Positions 1 to 7,832 of a DNA stretch of 8,641 nucleotides are shown one piece after another. The stretch lies in NCBI GenBank assembly GCA_002345205.1, contig DDVI01000029.1, positions 1 through 8,641 of the forward strand, given 5' to 3'. The DNA comes from Bdellovibrionaceae bacterium UBA2316 (GTDB taxonomy: Bacteria; Bdellovibrionota; Bdellovibrionia; Bdellovibrionales; Bdellovibrionaceae). A program made the translations under genes and the position numbers. The first letter of the stretch is position 1. Each line of letters opens with the position of its first letter. The notes beneath the pieces are model-generated. The model was not told the DNA's origin. It ran no database searches and saw only the letters and a list, made by a program, of their open reading frames with translations.

Positions 1-237
1 ATACTTTCGGCCGGGTTAATAATTGATGTTTTTAAATTGGCGCAAAAGAAAAAGATAATTCGAACCGGCTTTGACGTGAGCGCGTTTCTGGGGATTCTTT
101 TTGAATCTATCGTCGGTTATATGACTTCGAATGAATGCGGATTAAGGGTCCTAAAGGGTTCGTATGATTTACCTAAAGATAAAGACAAATTTATAGAATT
201 TTTAACAGATCTTTTTTTACAAGGAATAAAAAAATGA
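1..237 (+). CDS. C-terminal end of a probable TetR-family transcriptional regulator (5' end outside window)
   Basis: The reading frame is open from base 1 and ends at TGA 235-237, leaving 78 visible residues. The DNA-binding helix-turn-helix lies outside the window, so the family call rests on the tail and the context. The visible part has a helix around 'FDVSAFLGILFESIVGYMTSN' (in two pieces, hydrophobic face on one side), a loop with 'GSYDLPKDKDK', and a last amphipathic helix ending 'FLTDLFLQGIKK'. This is the usual look of a TetR ligand-binding or dimerisation domain C-terminus. The stop overlaps the start of the TolC-like gene (ATGA, 234-237), so the two are almost certainly co-transcribed and probably translationally coupled. 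By inference it represses the efflux operon, including itself, and is released by a pump substrate. Any operator would lie upstream of the window. A TTG at 37 is not the true start because the frame is open before it. Confidence 0.72.
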   Translation: MLSAGLIIDVFKLAQKKKIIRTGFDVSAFLGILFESIVGYMTSNECGLRVLKGSYDLPKDKDKFIEFLTDLFLQGIKK

Positions 238-1640
238 AACCGGCAGTTTACTTAAAGTTCATATTCATTCTGAGTGTCTGCGTAAATCAAGCACTAGCAA
301 ACGAAGTAATTTCGCTTAAGCAGTATATCGAGATGGCGCAAGGTAAAGATCCTTCGATTCAATCGGCGCAGTTGTCTTTAGAAGGCTCCCGCTTAATTGA
401 AAACAATGCGCGCCTGTTAACGGGTATTAACTTCTTCGCAAATGGAAATATTCTAAGTGATGGTCGACCAACATCGGCGCCTTCGTTTCAAGGCGACCAA
501 ACTGATGTCAATGCGCTTGCGGTTGGCTTGCAGCAGCAGACAAGCTTTGGCTTAGCATGGACGTTGTCGCAAAATTATCAATACACAAAGATTTATAATG
601 CTGCGGTTATTCCTCTTCCAGAATATTATGACATGTACCCAAAGATTGAGCTTTCCCTACCTCTTTGGAGAAACTGGTTAGGTTCTGAAACCAAGGCAAC
701 GCAAGGACAGATTGAAAATCAGGTGAAAGTTCAAAAACTAAATTCTGAGTTATCTCGTGTTCAAAAGGAAAATGAAATTAAGGATGCGTACTATACGCTA
801 GCAACTCAGCAAAAGAGTTTCGAAATTCAAAAAGATTCTTTGCAAAGGGCCGAGAAGATTTTGAATTGGGCAGAATCACGCGCGACGCGCAATTTGTCTG
901 ATAAAAGTGACGTATACCAAACGCAAGCTCTAGTGGCGGCTCGAAAGTTAGAGTTGATGTCTGCTGAAGTTAAGTTGAAAGAAGCGGCTCGATTGTTTAA
1001 TTCGTTCCTTGAAATTGACTCTGATGTGGTCAGTTACCGATTAGCCTCAGAGGACATTGATTCGAAAGCTCTTGAGCTAAGTAAGGCTCAGGCAAAAGCG
1101 CGCTTAGATTTACTTCTGCAAAAAGAAAATTTGAAGTCGGCGGAATCTAGCTACATAGTTCAGCGTGAAAAAAACAAACCTAGCTTGAATTTAAGCATGG
1201 CATATTTAAAGCAAGGCCGTGATACATCGGCATCTGGCGCTCAATCAAAAATTTCAGATGCAAAAGATTATCATCTGTTGGCGGTTACATTTAATATGCC
1301 GCTGGATATCGGTAATATGTCAGACTCAAAAGAAGGTTACGCAAAATTGGCAGAGAGCCAAGTATTAGCTGAGAAGGCGCGTGTGCGTACAGAATCTATC
1401 CAGTGGAAAAATACTGTGTATCAGGCGGAAACGTTAGCTCAACAGTTGAAAATCGTTCGAGATCTTGAAACTGTTCAAAAAAATAAAGCGGATTTAGAAC
1501 GCTCTAAGTATAACAATGGTCGTTCAACTACCTATCAAGTCCTGATGTTTGAGCAGGATTATGTGAACTCTCGAAATCAAAAAATTAATTTAGAATTACA
1601 AGTAAGAAAATTTTTAACTTCACTTGAGTTGTATAGATAA
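234..1640 (+). CDS. TolC-like outer-membrane efflux protein (OEP family)
   Basis: This 468-residue protein is the normal size for TolC/OprM-type channels, which trimerise into an outer-membrane beta-barrel plus a periplasmic alpha-barrel and give an exit duct for RND pumps. A Sec signal peptide is visible (hydrophobic core about residues 7-18, likely cleavage after ALA at 20-22). Two internal halves follow. Each has long heptad-like, charge-rich helices (about 154-262 and 282-313 with 366-460) and alternating hydrophobic stretches suited to barrel strands (about 94-117, 134-145, 318-328, 346-358). The motif 'NNGRSTTYQVLMFEQDY' near 427-443 is typical of the second OEP repeat. There is no lipobox cysteine at the cleavage site, so it is not an OprM-style lipoprotein. 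The start at 234 is supported by AAGGA at 221-225, 8 nt upstream, and by the ATGA overlap with the regulator. The RND pump follows 9 nt downstream, making efflux the obvious role. The substrate is unknown. Confidence 0.93.
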   Translation: MKPAVYLKFIFILSVCVNQALANEVISLKQYIEMAQGKDPSIQSAQLSLEGSRLIENNARLLTGINFFANGNILSDGRPTSAPSFQGDQTDVNALAVGLQQQTSFGLAWTLSQNYQYTKIYNAAVIPLPEYYDMYPKIELSLPLWRNWLGSETKATQGQIENQVKVQKLNSELSRVQKENEIKDAYYTLATQQKSFEIQKDSLQRAEKILNWAESRATRNLSDKSDVYQTQALVAARKLELMSAEVKLKEAARLFNSFLEIDSDVVSYRLASEDIDSKALELSKAQAKARLDLLLQKENLKSAESSYIVQREKNKPSLNLSMAYLKQGRDTSASGAQSKISDAKDYHLLAVTFNMPLDIGNMSDSKEGYAKLAESQVLAEKARVRTESIQWKNTVYQAETLAQQLKIVRDLETVQKNKADLERSKYNNGRSTTYQVLMFEQDYVNSRNQKINLELQVRKFLTSLELYR

Positions 1641-1649
1641 GGAATCAAT

Positions 1650-4600
1650 ATGAAAATTTGGGAATTGTCAGTAAAACGACCTGTGTTCATGTCCTCTATT
1701 CTAGCGGCGTTGATGGCTGTCGGTTATTTTAGTTTTACTAAAATCCCGGTTGAGCTTTTCCCCGACATTACTTTTCCGATCGTGACGGTGCAGACAATTT
1801 ATCCCGGTGCCGGCCCAACGGAAATCGAGACGTTAATTTCTAAGCCGATCGAAGAAGAGATGTCGACTATTTCGGGTATTAAAAATATTCGGTCGGTAAA
1901 TCGCGAATCTGTCAGCGTCGTTATCGCAGAGTTCAATCTTGATGTAGACATCAAGTACGCAGAACAACAAGTTCGAGATAAAGCAGCGAGTGCGCGTAAG
2001 AAACTTCCTGATACAGTGGAAGAACCAATTATTAGGCGGGTGGATCCATCGGCACAGCCAATTATGGTTATGGCGATTAAATCTAATTTAACTGGTGGTA
2101 AACTATTCGACTTAGCGAATGAACAAATCCGTCCGCGATTCGAACAAGTGAATCAGGTGGGTTTGGTAGAAGTTGTCGGTGGTCGTAAACGTGAAATTCA
2201 AGTTCAAGTTGACCGCGATAAAATTGCACGACGTGAATTATCGGTAACTCAGATTGTTGGTGCTTTAAAAAATACAGGGCAAAATGTACCGGCAGGCAAA
2301 GTCGATCAATCTAAGTCAGAATTGGTGTTTCGTACGCTAGGTGAATTTAATTCACTAGATCAAATCAAAAATTCAATTGTTAGTTTTTTTGGTAACGACT
2401 CTATTATCAAATTAGGAGACGTTGCCAATGTTGTTGACGTAGTCGAAGACGAAAAACTTCGAGTGTATATTAATGGTGAAAGTTCTATTTTCTTAAACAT
2501 CTATAAGCAATCGGGTGCCAATACTATCAGTGTGGCTAATGGTATTCACACTCGGTTAGCTAAAATTAATGAAGAGTTAAAAAAGGTATACGGTAACGAT
2601 TTTGAAGTTTTATTGGTCCGCGATACCACTAAGTATGTTTGGGCTAACGTATACGATGTGGGTGAGTCGATTATTTTTGGTATCATCTTAACAATCCTAG
2701 TAGTTTATTTATTTTTAGGTTCTATTCGATCAACCTTAATTACTGGCTTTGCGATTCCTGTCGCATTGATTGGTTCATTCGCACTGTTGAATCTAGCTGG
2801 TATGACGATTAATATTATGTCGTTGTTGGCATTCTCTCTGGCGGTTGGATTGTTGATCGATGATGCCATCGTTGTTCGGGAAAATATTTTCCGTCACTTA
2901 GAGATGGGTAAATCGCCAGTTCAAGCTGCATTAGATGGAACTGCCGAAGTGGGTGTTGCTGTTATCGCTGTGACATTGGCGGTTTTAGCGGTTTTTGCGC
3001 CGATTGCATTTCTAGCTGGTGTCGTTGGGCAGTTCTTTAAATCATTTGGATTAGCCGTTTGTTTCGTGATGATCATCAGTTTGTTCGACGCATTGTCAAA
3101 TGCGCCGATGTTATCTGCATACTTTGGCGGAAGACACGTATCTTTAACGGGTCAGCCTTTAAGCATGAATCCATTTAAATCATTAGTTGTGCTATTTGAT
3201 CGTTTGCAGGCCAAACTTGAAAATGGGTATGAAGCGTTTGTTAAAGCGGTTCTAAGACGTCCATTAATGACTTTGTTTGCGATGCTTTTGATGATTGTTG
3301 GTTTAGCTTCTACCGTAGCTTTCATTCCTAAGACGTTCATTCCAGCCAATGATTCCGGCGAGTTCGTAGTGGGAATGGAACTTCCACCCGGTGCAACGTT
3401 AGAGAAAATGTCAGAGTTAGTCAAAGAAGTGGAAACTGAAATCAGAAAGAATCCAGTTGTTGAATTGACGCTAACTACGGCCGGCGATGTGAATGGTCGT
3501 TCGTATGTTGGTGATGTGTATGTTAAGCTGACTCCGTTCGGAAAACGTACAAAAACAACGACGGCAATTAAAGAAGAAATGCGCACGATGGTTCAAAGAT
3601 GGGCCTTTGCTAAACCTAAAGTTAAAGATGTCGATTTCGTTGGTGCCGGTCAGCGTCCATTTGTAATCAATATCGTTGGTCAGGATTTGAATCAAGTTCG
3701 AGACGTTTCTCAAAAGCTATTTGAGAAACTAAAAACTCATCCAGCTTTAGTGGATCCAGAAATTACGGATAAACCTGGTCTTCCTGAATTCCAAATCAAA
3801 GTGGATAAAGAAAAAGCGCAAGTTTACGGTGTATCGGCAAATCAAGTCGGTACAGAGTTACGGGCGCAGATTGAAGGTTTAATTGCCTCTAAATATCGTG
3901 AAAATGGTCTGGAGTATGATATTAGAGTTCGTTTGCAAGACGACCAGCGTGACCTAGAAAAGTATTTCTCACAAACGACGGTGCCGAATTTAAATTTCCG
4001 CCCGGTTTATGTTAAGAACTTTGCTAGCTCGGTAAAAGAAGTTGGTTTTGCTACGATTAATCGTGAAAATCGTGCTCGTTACGTTAGTATCGAAGCGGAC
4101 GTGGCTCCAAAAGGTCCGGGTATGGGTGGTGCGATTCAAGATATTAATAAAATCTTCTCTTCTGGGGAAATCAAGTTACCAGAAGGTGTTACGTACCGAT
4201 TTGTTGGTCAGGCAGAGAACTTCCAAGAGCTAGGTAAAAGCATCATGGCTGCGGGTTTGTTTGCGATCATTTTTATCTTCCTGGTTCTGGCTTCACTGTA
4301 TGAATCTATCGTCACTCCGTTCGTAATCATGCTCGTGATCCCGTTTGCGGTTTTCGGTGGTTTTTTTGGTCTATTCGTAATGCAATCAACTTTGGATTTA
4401 TTTTCGATGATTGGATGTATTATGTTGATGGGTCTAGCGACCAAGAACTCGATTATTTTGGTCGACTACATAAATCAGAAGCTCCAGGAAGGTGCGGCCT
4501 TAAACGATGCAATTGTTCAGGGTTGTAAAACACGTCTTCGCCCAATTTTGATGACAAGTTTAGCATTGGTTGCAGGTATGTTACCGGTTGCGATCGGTCT

Positions 4601-4784
4601 GAATGAAGCCTCATCACAGCGTAAATCGTTAGGTATCGCTGTAGTGGGTGGCGTGTTGATTTCAACGTTACTGACTCTAGTGTTAATCCCGGCAGTATTT
4701 AGTTATATTGAACGTGGACGTAAGTGGATGATCAAAAACGTGGGATCAAAACTTATTACTCAAGACAAACCTCAGCAGCACTAA
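1650..4784 (+). CDS. RND efflux pump, HAE1/AcrB-type inner-membrane transporter
   Basis: The 1044-residue length matches the AcrB/MexB family of proton-driven trimeric pumps that move drugs, solvents or lipids from the periplasm or membrane into a TolC channel. The N-terminus has the family opening: TM1 about 11-29, then 'KIPVELFPDITFPIVTVQTIYPGAGPTEIE'-like sequence in two pieces. Proton-relay residues are present: the acidic pair D404-D405 in TM4 ('LLIDDAIVV'), K932 in TM10 ('TKNSIILVDY'), and R962/T969 in 'RLRPILMTS'. Two large periplasmic loops (about 30-335 and 560-865) are complete, and the second half of the membrane domain (about 866-1028) is also intact. TM6 carries an unusual 'SLFDALSNAP' with D480. 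AAGGA at 1639-1643 overlaps the preceding stop and sits 6 nt before the ATG. The acid/lysine set argues for proton-coupled multidrug-type transport rather than a heavy-metal (CusA) pump, but the substrate cannot be read from sequence. The last codons form one arm of a terminator. Confidence 0.96.
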   Translation: MKIWELSVKRPVFMSSILAALMAVGYFSFTKIPVELFPDITFPIVTVQTIYPGAGPTEIETLISKPIEEEMSTISGIKNIRSVNRESVSVVIAEFNLDVDIKYAEQQVRDKAASARKKLPDTVEEPIIRRVDPSAQPIMVMAIKSNLTGGKLFDLANEQIRPRFEQVNQVGLVEVVGGRKREIQVQVDRDKIARRELSVTQIVGALKNTGQNVPAGKVDQSKSELVFRTLGEFNSLDQIKNSIVSFFGNDSIIKLGDVANVVDVVEDEKLRVYINGESSIFLNIYKQSGANTISVANGIHTRLAKINEELKKVYGNDFEVLLVRDTTKYVWANVYDVGESIIFGIILTILVVYLFLGSIRSTLITGFAIPVALIGSFALLNLAGMTINIMSLLAFSLAVGLLIDDAIVVRENIFRHLEMGKSPVQAALDGTAEVGVAVIAVTLAVLAVFAPIAFLAGVVGQFFKSFGLAVCFVMIISLFDALSNAPMLSAYFGGRHVSLTGQPLSMNPFKSLVVLFDRLQAKLENGYEAFVKAVLRRPLMTLFAMLLMIVGLASTVAFIPKTFIPANDSGEFVVGMELPPGATLEKMSELVKEVETEIRKNPVVELTLTTAGDVNGRSYVGDVYVKLTPFGKRTKTTTAIKEEMRTMVQRWAFAKPKVKDVDFVGAGQRPFVINIVGQDLNQVRDVSQKLFEKLKTHPALVDPEITDKPGLPEFQIKVDKEKAQVYGVSANQVGTELRAQIEGLIASKYRENGLEYDIRVRLQDDQRDLEKYFSQTTVPNLNFRPVYVKNFASSVKEVGFATINRENRARYVSIEADVAPKGPGMGGAIQDINKIFSSGEIKLPEGVTYRFVGQAENFQELGKSIMAAGLFAIIFIFLVLASLYESIVTPFVIMLVIPFAVFGGFFGLFVMQSTLDLFSMIGCIMLMGLATKNSIILVDYINQKLQEGAALNDAIVQGCKTRLRPILMTSLALVAGMLPVAIGLNEASSQRKSLGIAVVGGVLISTLLTLVLIPAVFSYIERGRKWMIKNVGSKLITQDKPQQH

Positions 4785-4801
4785 GCGCTGAGGTTTTCCT
4801 T
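4767..4801 (+). terminator. Rho-independent terminator of the efflux operon, possibly bidirectional
   Basis: A perfect 10-bp inverted repeat pairs AAACCTCAGC (4767-4776) with GCTGAGGTTT (4787-4796), with a 10-nt loop that can close further by a GC/GC pair. On the + strand it is followed by TTTTCCTT-type pyrimidines (4794-4801). The left arm and loop contain the last codons and the TAA (4782-4784) of the pump gene. On the - strand the same stem lies about 12 nt past the stop of the small secreted-protein gene and is followed by TTTGTCTT, a weaker U-tract, so it may also end the opposing transcript. Confidence 0.82.
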
Positions 4802-4808
4802 AAAATAA

Positions 4809-5246
4809 CTAAGGCTGATGACAGCTTAATGTTGAATATTCAATGATCAAATCAGAATCACGAGAGGGTTGGAACTTAATGAAAGCAGTTCCACCTGCGT
4901 GCTGTGGGCTCGTAAGATAAGTAAATCCGATATGAGCGCCGGGGACTAATGTTTCTGTTCCATTTTCAGCAATCTCTACCACTTGACCTACAGGTATTAA
5001 AATCTCACCTTCTAGAACTGGGTCGACTTTGTAATTTGGTTGTTTAAAACGTTTTGTCGGTTGACCTTCGACGATAATTTCTATGATCGAAGAAAATGTA
5101 CCGGGTCTAATTTGGAAAATATCCAAATTAATACGCGCTTCACCGTACATGGTTGGAATATTATTATCAGAGCATGTTAAAATTAATTCCGTAGTATTTG
5201 CAAGCGCACCGATACTCAATAAAATTGAAAGCAGTAGTGGTTTCAT
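4809..5246 (-). CDS. Small secreted protein of unknown function with two cysteines
   Basis: I do not recognise this 145-residue protein. It starts 'MKPLLLSILLSIGALA' and then NTTE, a short Sec signal peptide with likely cleavage after A16, giving a mature protein of about 129 residues. The mature part is rich in beta-branched and alternating residues with Gly/Pro turns ('GEILIPVGQVVEI', 'GAHIGFTYL', 'GTAFIKF', 'DLIIEYS'), suggesting a compact all-beta fold. It has exactly two cysteines after the signal, C25 near the start and C142 four residues from the end, well placed to form one disulfide joining the termini. C25 is too far from the cleavage site for a lipobox. The start is supported by a strong GGAGG at 5251-5255, four bases before the ATG. 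It lies 51 nt behind ybbP on the same strand, with a promoter in the gap, and converges on the RND gene. A periplasmic or outer-surface role is inferred; I assign no function. Confidence 0.87.
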   Translation of the reverse strand: MKPLLLSILLSIGALANTTELILTCSDNNIPTMYGEARINLDIFQIRPGTFSSIIEIIVEGQPTKRFKQPNYKVDPVLEGEILIPVGQVVEIAENGTETLVPGAHIGFTYLTSPQHAGGTAFIKFQPSRDSDLIIEYSTLSCHQP

Positions 5247-5264
5247 TTTTCCTCCAAGTTAAAA

Positions 5265-5294
5265 ATTAGACTAGAAAATGAAACCGTTCGTCAA
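5265..5294 (-). promoter_or_regulatory. Probable sigma70-type promoter for the small secreted-protein gene
   Basis: Reading the - strand, TTGACG (5294-5289, five of six matches to TTGACA) is followed by an 18-nt spacer and then TCTAAT (5270-5265, five of six matches to TATAAT). A start site about 7 nt on would fall near 5258, giving a very short leader before the GGAGG at 5255-5251. The -35 box lies just after the ybbP stop codon. The fit is good, but no transcript evidence is available. Confidence 0.62.
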
Positions 5295-5297
5295 GCA

Positions 5298-7832
5298 TTA
5301 CAGAGAATCTTTCAGAATTTCGTTAGATCGTTTTCTTAGATAGATACTTGTCATGTATTGAATAATTCCCAATGCAATCGCAATAACTGCTACAGATATG
5401 TAGAATGAATCCTTTAGATTAAATGAATATTCTGAATCAAAAGTATATTTCAAAGTCAGGTAACTCATTAAAAAGCTGAATGATATTCCTAAAAACACTG
5501 AAAATAATACCACTGTGCCGTACTCAAAAAGTAAATTGGTATTGATCGAATGGGCCGGGGCGCCAAGAACTTTGAACAAGTTAATTTCCCAGCGGCGATC
5601 CTGAAGCTGAATCGAAATTAATGAAATCAATACGATAAAACCTGTGATGAGTGACAAATAAGCCATGAGTTCGAGGGATAACGTCATTTGATCTGATACT
5701 TTAAGTAAGTCGCGGATAAGTTGGCGCACATCAATTATCGAAACATTGGGCAGGGCTTTGGACACTTGGGAAATGATTGAAGCTACTTCCGTGTCATTCA
5801 ATCCATTTACGATACCAATACTGGTTTTAGGTGCATCATCCAATACACCACTACCAAATGAGATAAAGAAGTTTGGTTGGAAGCTAGCCCATTTAATTTT
5901 TCTAAAATTAACAACCTGTCCTTTAATATCTACACCTTGAATGTCAAACTCGATCGTATCACCGAGTTTAATTCCCATGCGCTCGGCGTATTTTTCTTCC
6001 AAAGATACACCCGGGATTTCCCCGTTGTAGTCTGATAAAGGCACTCCGGCTACCAGTGTTTCAGATGAGGAAAGTTGATCTCGGTAAGTCAGGTTTACAC
6101 CTCGATTTCTAAAACGGGCGTCACGTTCTTCTTCACGCGTTTTAAATGCGTTGAAATCAACTTTGCGTTCGTAAGGGATATCATTGATGCGGATAATGCG
6201 ACTTCTGACAATTGGGGATAGCTGCGAAATTTCTTTATTGTTCTGTTTGACGATTCCTTTAAGTGGATCAATCTGCTCATCTTGAATATCAAATAAGAAT
6301 AGCGAAGGTAGCTGCGAATTGCCTCCAGTTAGAAATTCATTCTTGAGGGAATGCTTCAGCTGAGGTAACAAATTTAAAAGCAAGATCGCGGTTCCAATTG
6401 TGGAAAACAGGACAAGAGATGTGGATTTCCGTCTTTGCAGTGATTTGATTGCGTATTTATAAACCCAAAATTGAATGGGTAATTTCCCTAGCGTATAAAT
6501 AATTCCATTACCGACGGCAAAGAATAATACCGCTAAGCCTGCGATGGAACCGATAAAGGCTGATGTCATCATTACAGATTTCGTTAGAATCAAAGTTAGA
6601 AAACCCATCAAACATAGAGCCGCTAAAAACGTCAGGAAATTCTTGGAAGGGCTGAATATCTGCGTTTGCACTTCTTTAAATAGCACTCCGGGAGGAATGC
6701 GATTGAGCGTCTGAATATAAGGACCAACCACGATCAAGCTTGCGATGAAGGTCAGTACTAATGTCAATCCCACTACGTATAGCGGGACGTGCACGCTGAG
6801 TTCTTGGGTGACAAGTGAACTGATGATCCATTGTAAGAATGGGATGAATGCAATAGATCCGAAGTATGAAAATATACACACTGCCAGACTCAGAATGAAA
6901 AGTTGCAGGATGTAGATTTTTAAAAGCGAAGAGTATCCCAAACCCAAAGTTTTAAAGATGGCAAAGTCTTTTGTCTTTTTACGTGCAAATACTTGATATA
7001 AGTAGCTAGCACCGAGGCCCGCAAGCAAGATCGCGACTAATGCCACCAGATTCAAAAAGTCAGTCAAGAATCCCAGCTGTCGTGCCGAGTCTTCCGAAGC
7101 TGTTGTAGGCGTGTCAATCTGGATGGCAGGATCGTTAATGATTGCAAACAAGTCTTTTTGGACACTAGCCGCAGTATCCGTGTCGAACTGATAGAGATAA
7201 GCTTCTGTGAAGGTGCTACCAAACTGAATTAACTTTGATTTTTCTAGCCATGAGCTGTCGATAAAAATACGCGGGGCTAGGCTGGCAAGTCGAAATGTTT
7301 GTGTCGAGTCTTTAGTAATAAAATCATCCACTTTTAAATCAAGGTTACCTAATTTAATCGCTGTGCCGATTTCAAGTCCAAGGATACCTTTGAGTTCCGA
7401 GTAAGCCCAAATCGTAGGTGAATTAAAAATCGATTTGGTAGAATCGCGCTTAATTTTAGACTGAGTCAGTATAATTTCGCCATAAAGCGGATACAGATTG
7501 TCTACAGCTTTTACAAGTACTAAATGACTGCGATCACCTTGCGAAATCATGGCAAAGAATTCAGTCACCTTACTTTTAGAGTACTTAATATTTTTATTTT
7601 TTAGATAGTCTTCAGTTTTTTGAATATCTGAATCTGGAATTTTTTTGCGGGCGCTTATAGCTAAGTCCGCGGACAAAATTTGTTTAGAGTTCGCCTTAGC
7701 ATTCTGCTCTATCGCATTTTGGAATGATAGAACTGTCGTGAAACCAATGAATCCAAACGCCAGATTGCAAACAAAGATTAAACTCCACTTCCATTTAGTG
7801 GCCAATTCTTTTAACGCAAGTTTGATAATCAT
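5298..7832 (-). CDS. ybbP: YbbP-like ABC transporter permease (FtsX/MacB-type, two FtsX domains)
   Basis: At 844 residues this is slightly longer than E. coli YbbP (about 800). It belongs to the type VII, mechanotransmission class, where the permease uses ATP hydrolysis in the cytoplasm to drive periplasmic events. Visible order: TM1 (about 16-36); a large periplasmic domain (37-257) with 'ADLAISARKKIP'; a first FtsX block of three TMs (about 258-279, 303-333, 350-371) with the coupling segment 'KTKDFAIFKTLGLG' (286-299); a middle TM pair (399-417, 421-443); a further TM (468-488) after 'YAIKSLQRRK'; a second periplasmic domain (489-718) with 'KIKWASFQPNFF', a hallmark of YbbP proteins; and a last FtsX block (719-742, 766-790, 809-831) with 'RRWEINLFKVLGAP'. 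ATG overlaps the ybbA stop (ATGA on the - strand, 7832-7829). No strong Shine-Dalgarno is seen there, so translation is probably coupled to ybbA. It pairs with YbbA and, in context, TesA. I see no terminator after it. Confidence 0.93.
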   Translation of the reverse strand: MIIKLALKELATKWKWSLIFVCNLAFGFIGFTTVLSFQNAIEQNAKANSKQILSADLAISARKKIPDSDIQKTEDYLKNKNIKYSKSKVTEFFAMISQGDRSHLVLVKAVDNLYPLYGEIILTQSKIKRDSTKSIFNSPTIWAYSELKGILGLEIGTAIKLGNLDLKVDDFITKDSTQTFRLASLAPRIFIDSSWLEKSKLIQFGSTFTEAYLYQFDTDTAASVQKDLFAIINDPAIQIDTPTTASEDSARQLGFLTDFLNLVALVAILLAGLGASYLYQVFARKKTKDFAIFKTLGLGYSSLLKIYILQLFILSLAVCIFSYFGSIAFIPFLQWIISSLVTQELSVHVPLYVVGLTLVLTFIASLIVVGPYIQTLNRIPPGVLFKEVQTQIFSPSKNFLTFLAALCLMGFLTLILTKSVMMTSAFIGSIAGLAVLFFAVGNGIIYTLGKLPIQFWVYKYAIKSLQRRKSTSLVLFSTIGTAILLLNLLPQLKHSLKNEFLTGGNSQLPSLFLFDIQDEQIDPLKGIVKQNNKEISQLSPIVRSRIIRINDIPYERKVDFNAFKTREEERDARFRNRGVNLTYRDQLSSSETLVAGVPLSDYNGEIPGVSLEEKYAERMGIKLGDTIEFDIQGVDIKGQVVNFRKIKWASFQPNFFISFGSGVLDDAPKTSIGIVNGLNDTEVASIISQVSKALPNVSIIDVRQLIRDLLKVSDQMTLSLELMAYLSLITGFIVLISLISIQLQDRRWEINLFKVLGAPAHSINTNLLFEYGTVVLFSVFLGISFSFLMSYLTLKYTFDSEYSFNLKDSFYISVAVIAIALGIIQYMTSIYLRKRSNEILKDSL

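Noticed and set aside
37..237. Treating the first gene as a complete 66-residue protein starting at TTG 37
   Set aside because: The frame is open back to base 1 with plausible protein sequence, and the product resembles only the tail of a regulator, so it is a gene cut by the window edge.
3152..3586. A 144-codon open frame on the - strand inside the RND gene
   Set aside because: It lies wholly antisense to strongly conserved RND coding sequence, its protein is Ser/Thr/Asn-rich without a recognisable domain, and it shows no supporting context. It is a shadow frame.
103..4315. A 13-base repeat, TGAATCTATCGTC, in the regulator and again near 4301 in the pump gene
   Set aside because: Both copies encode a similar short peptide (ESIV) in reading frame in unrelated proteins, there are only two copies, and no flanking similarity is seen. 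Chance is enough.
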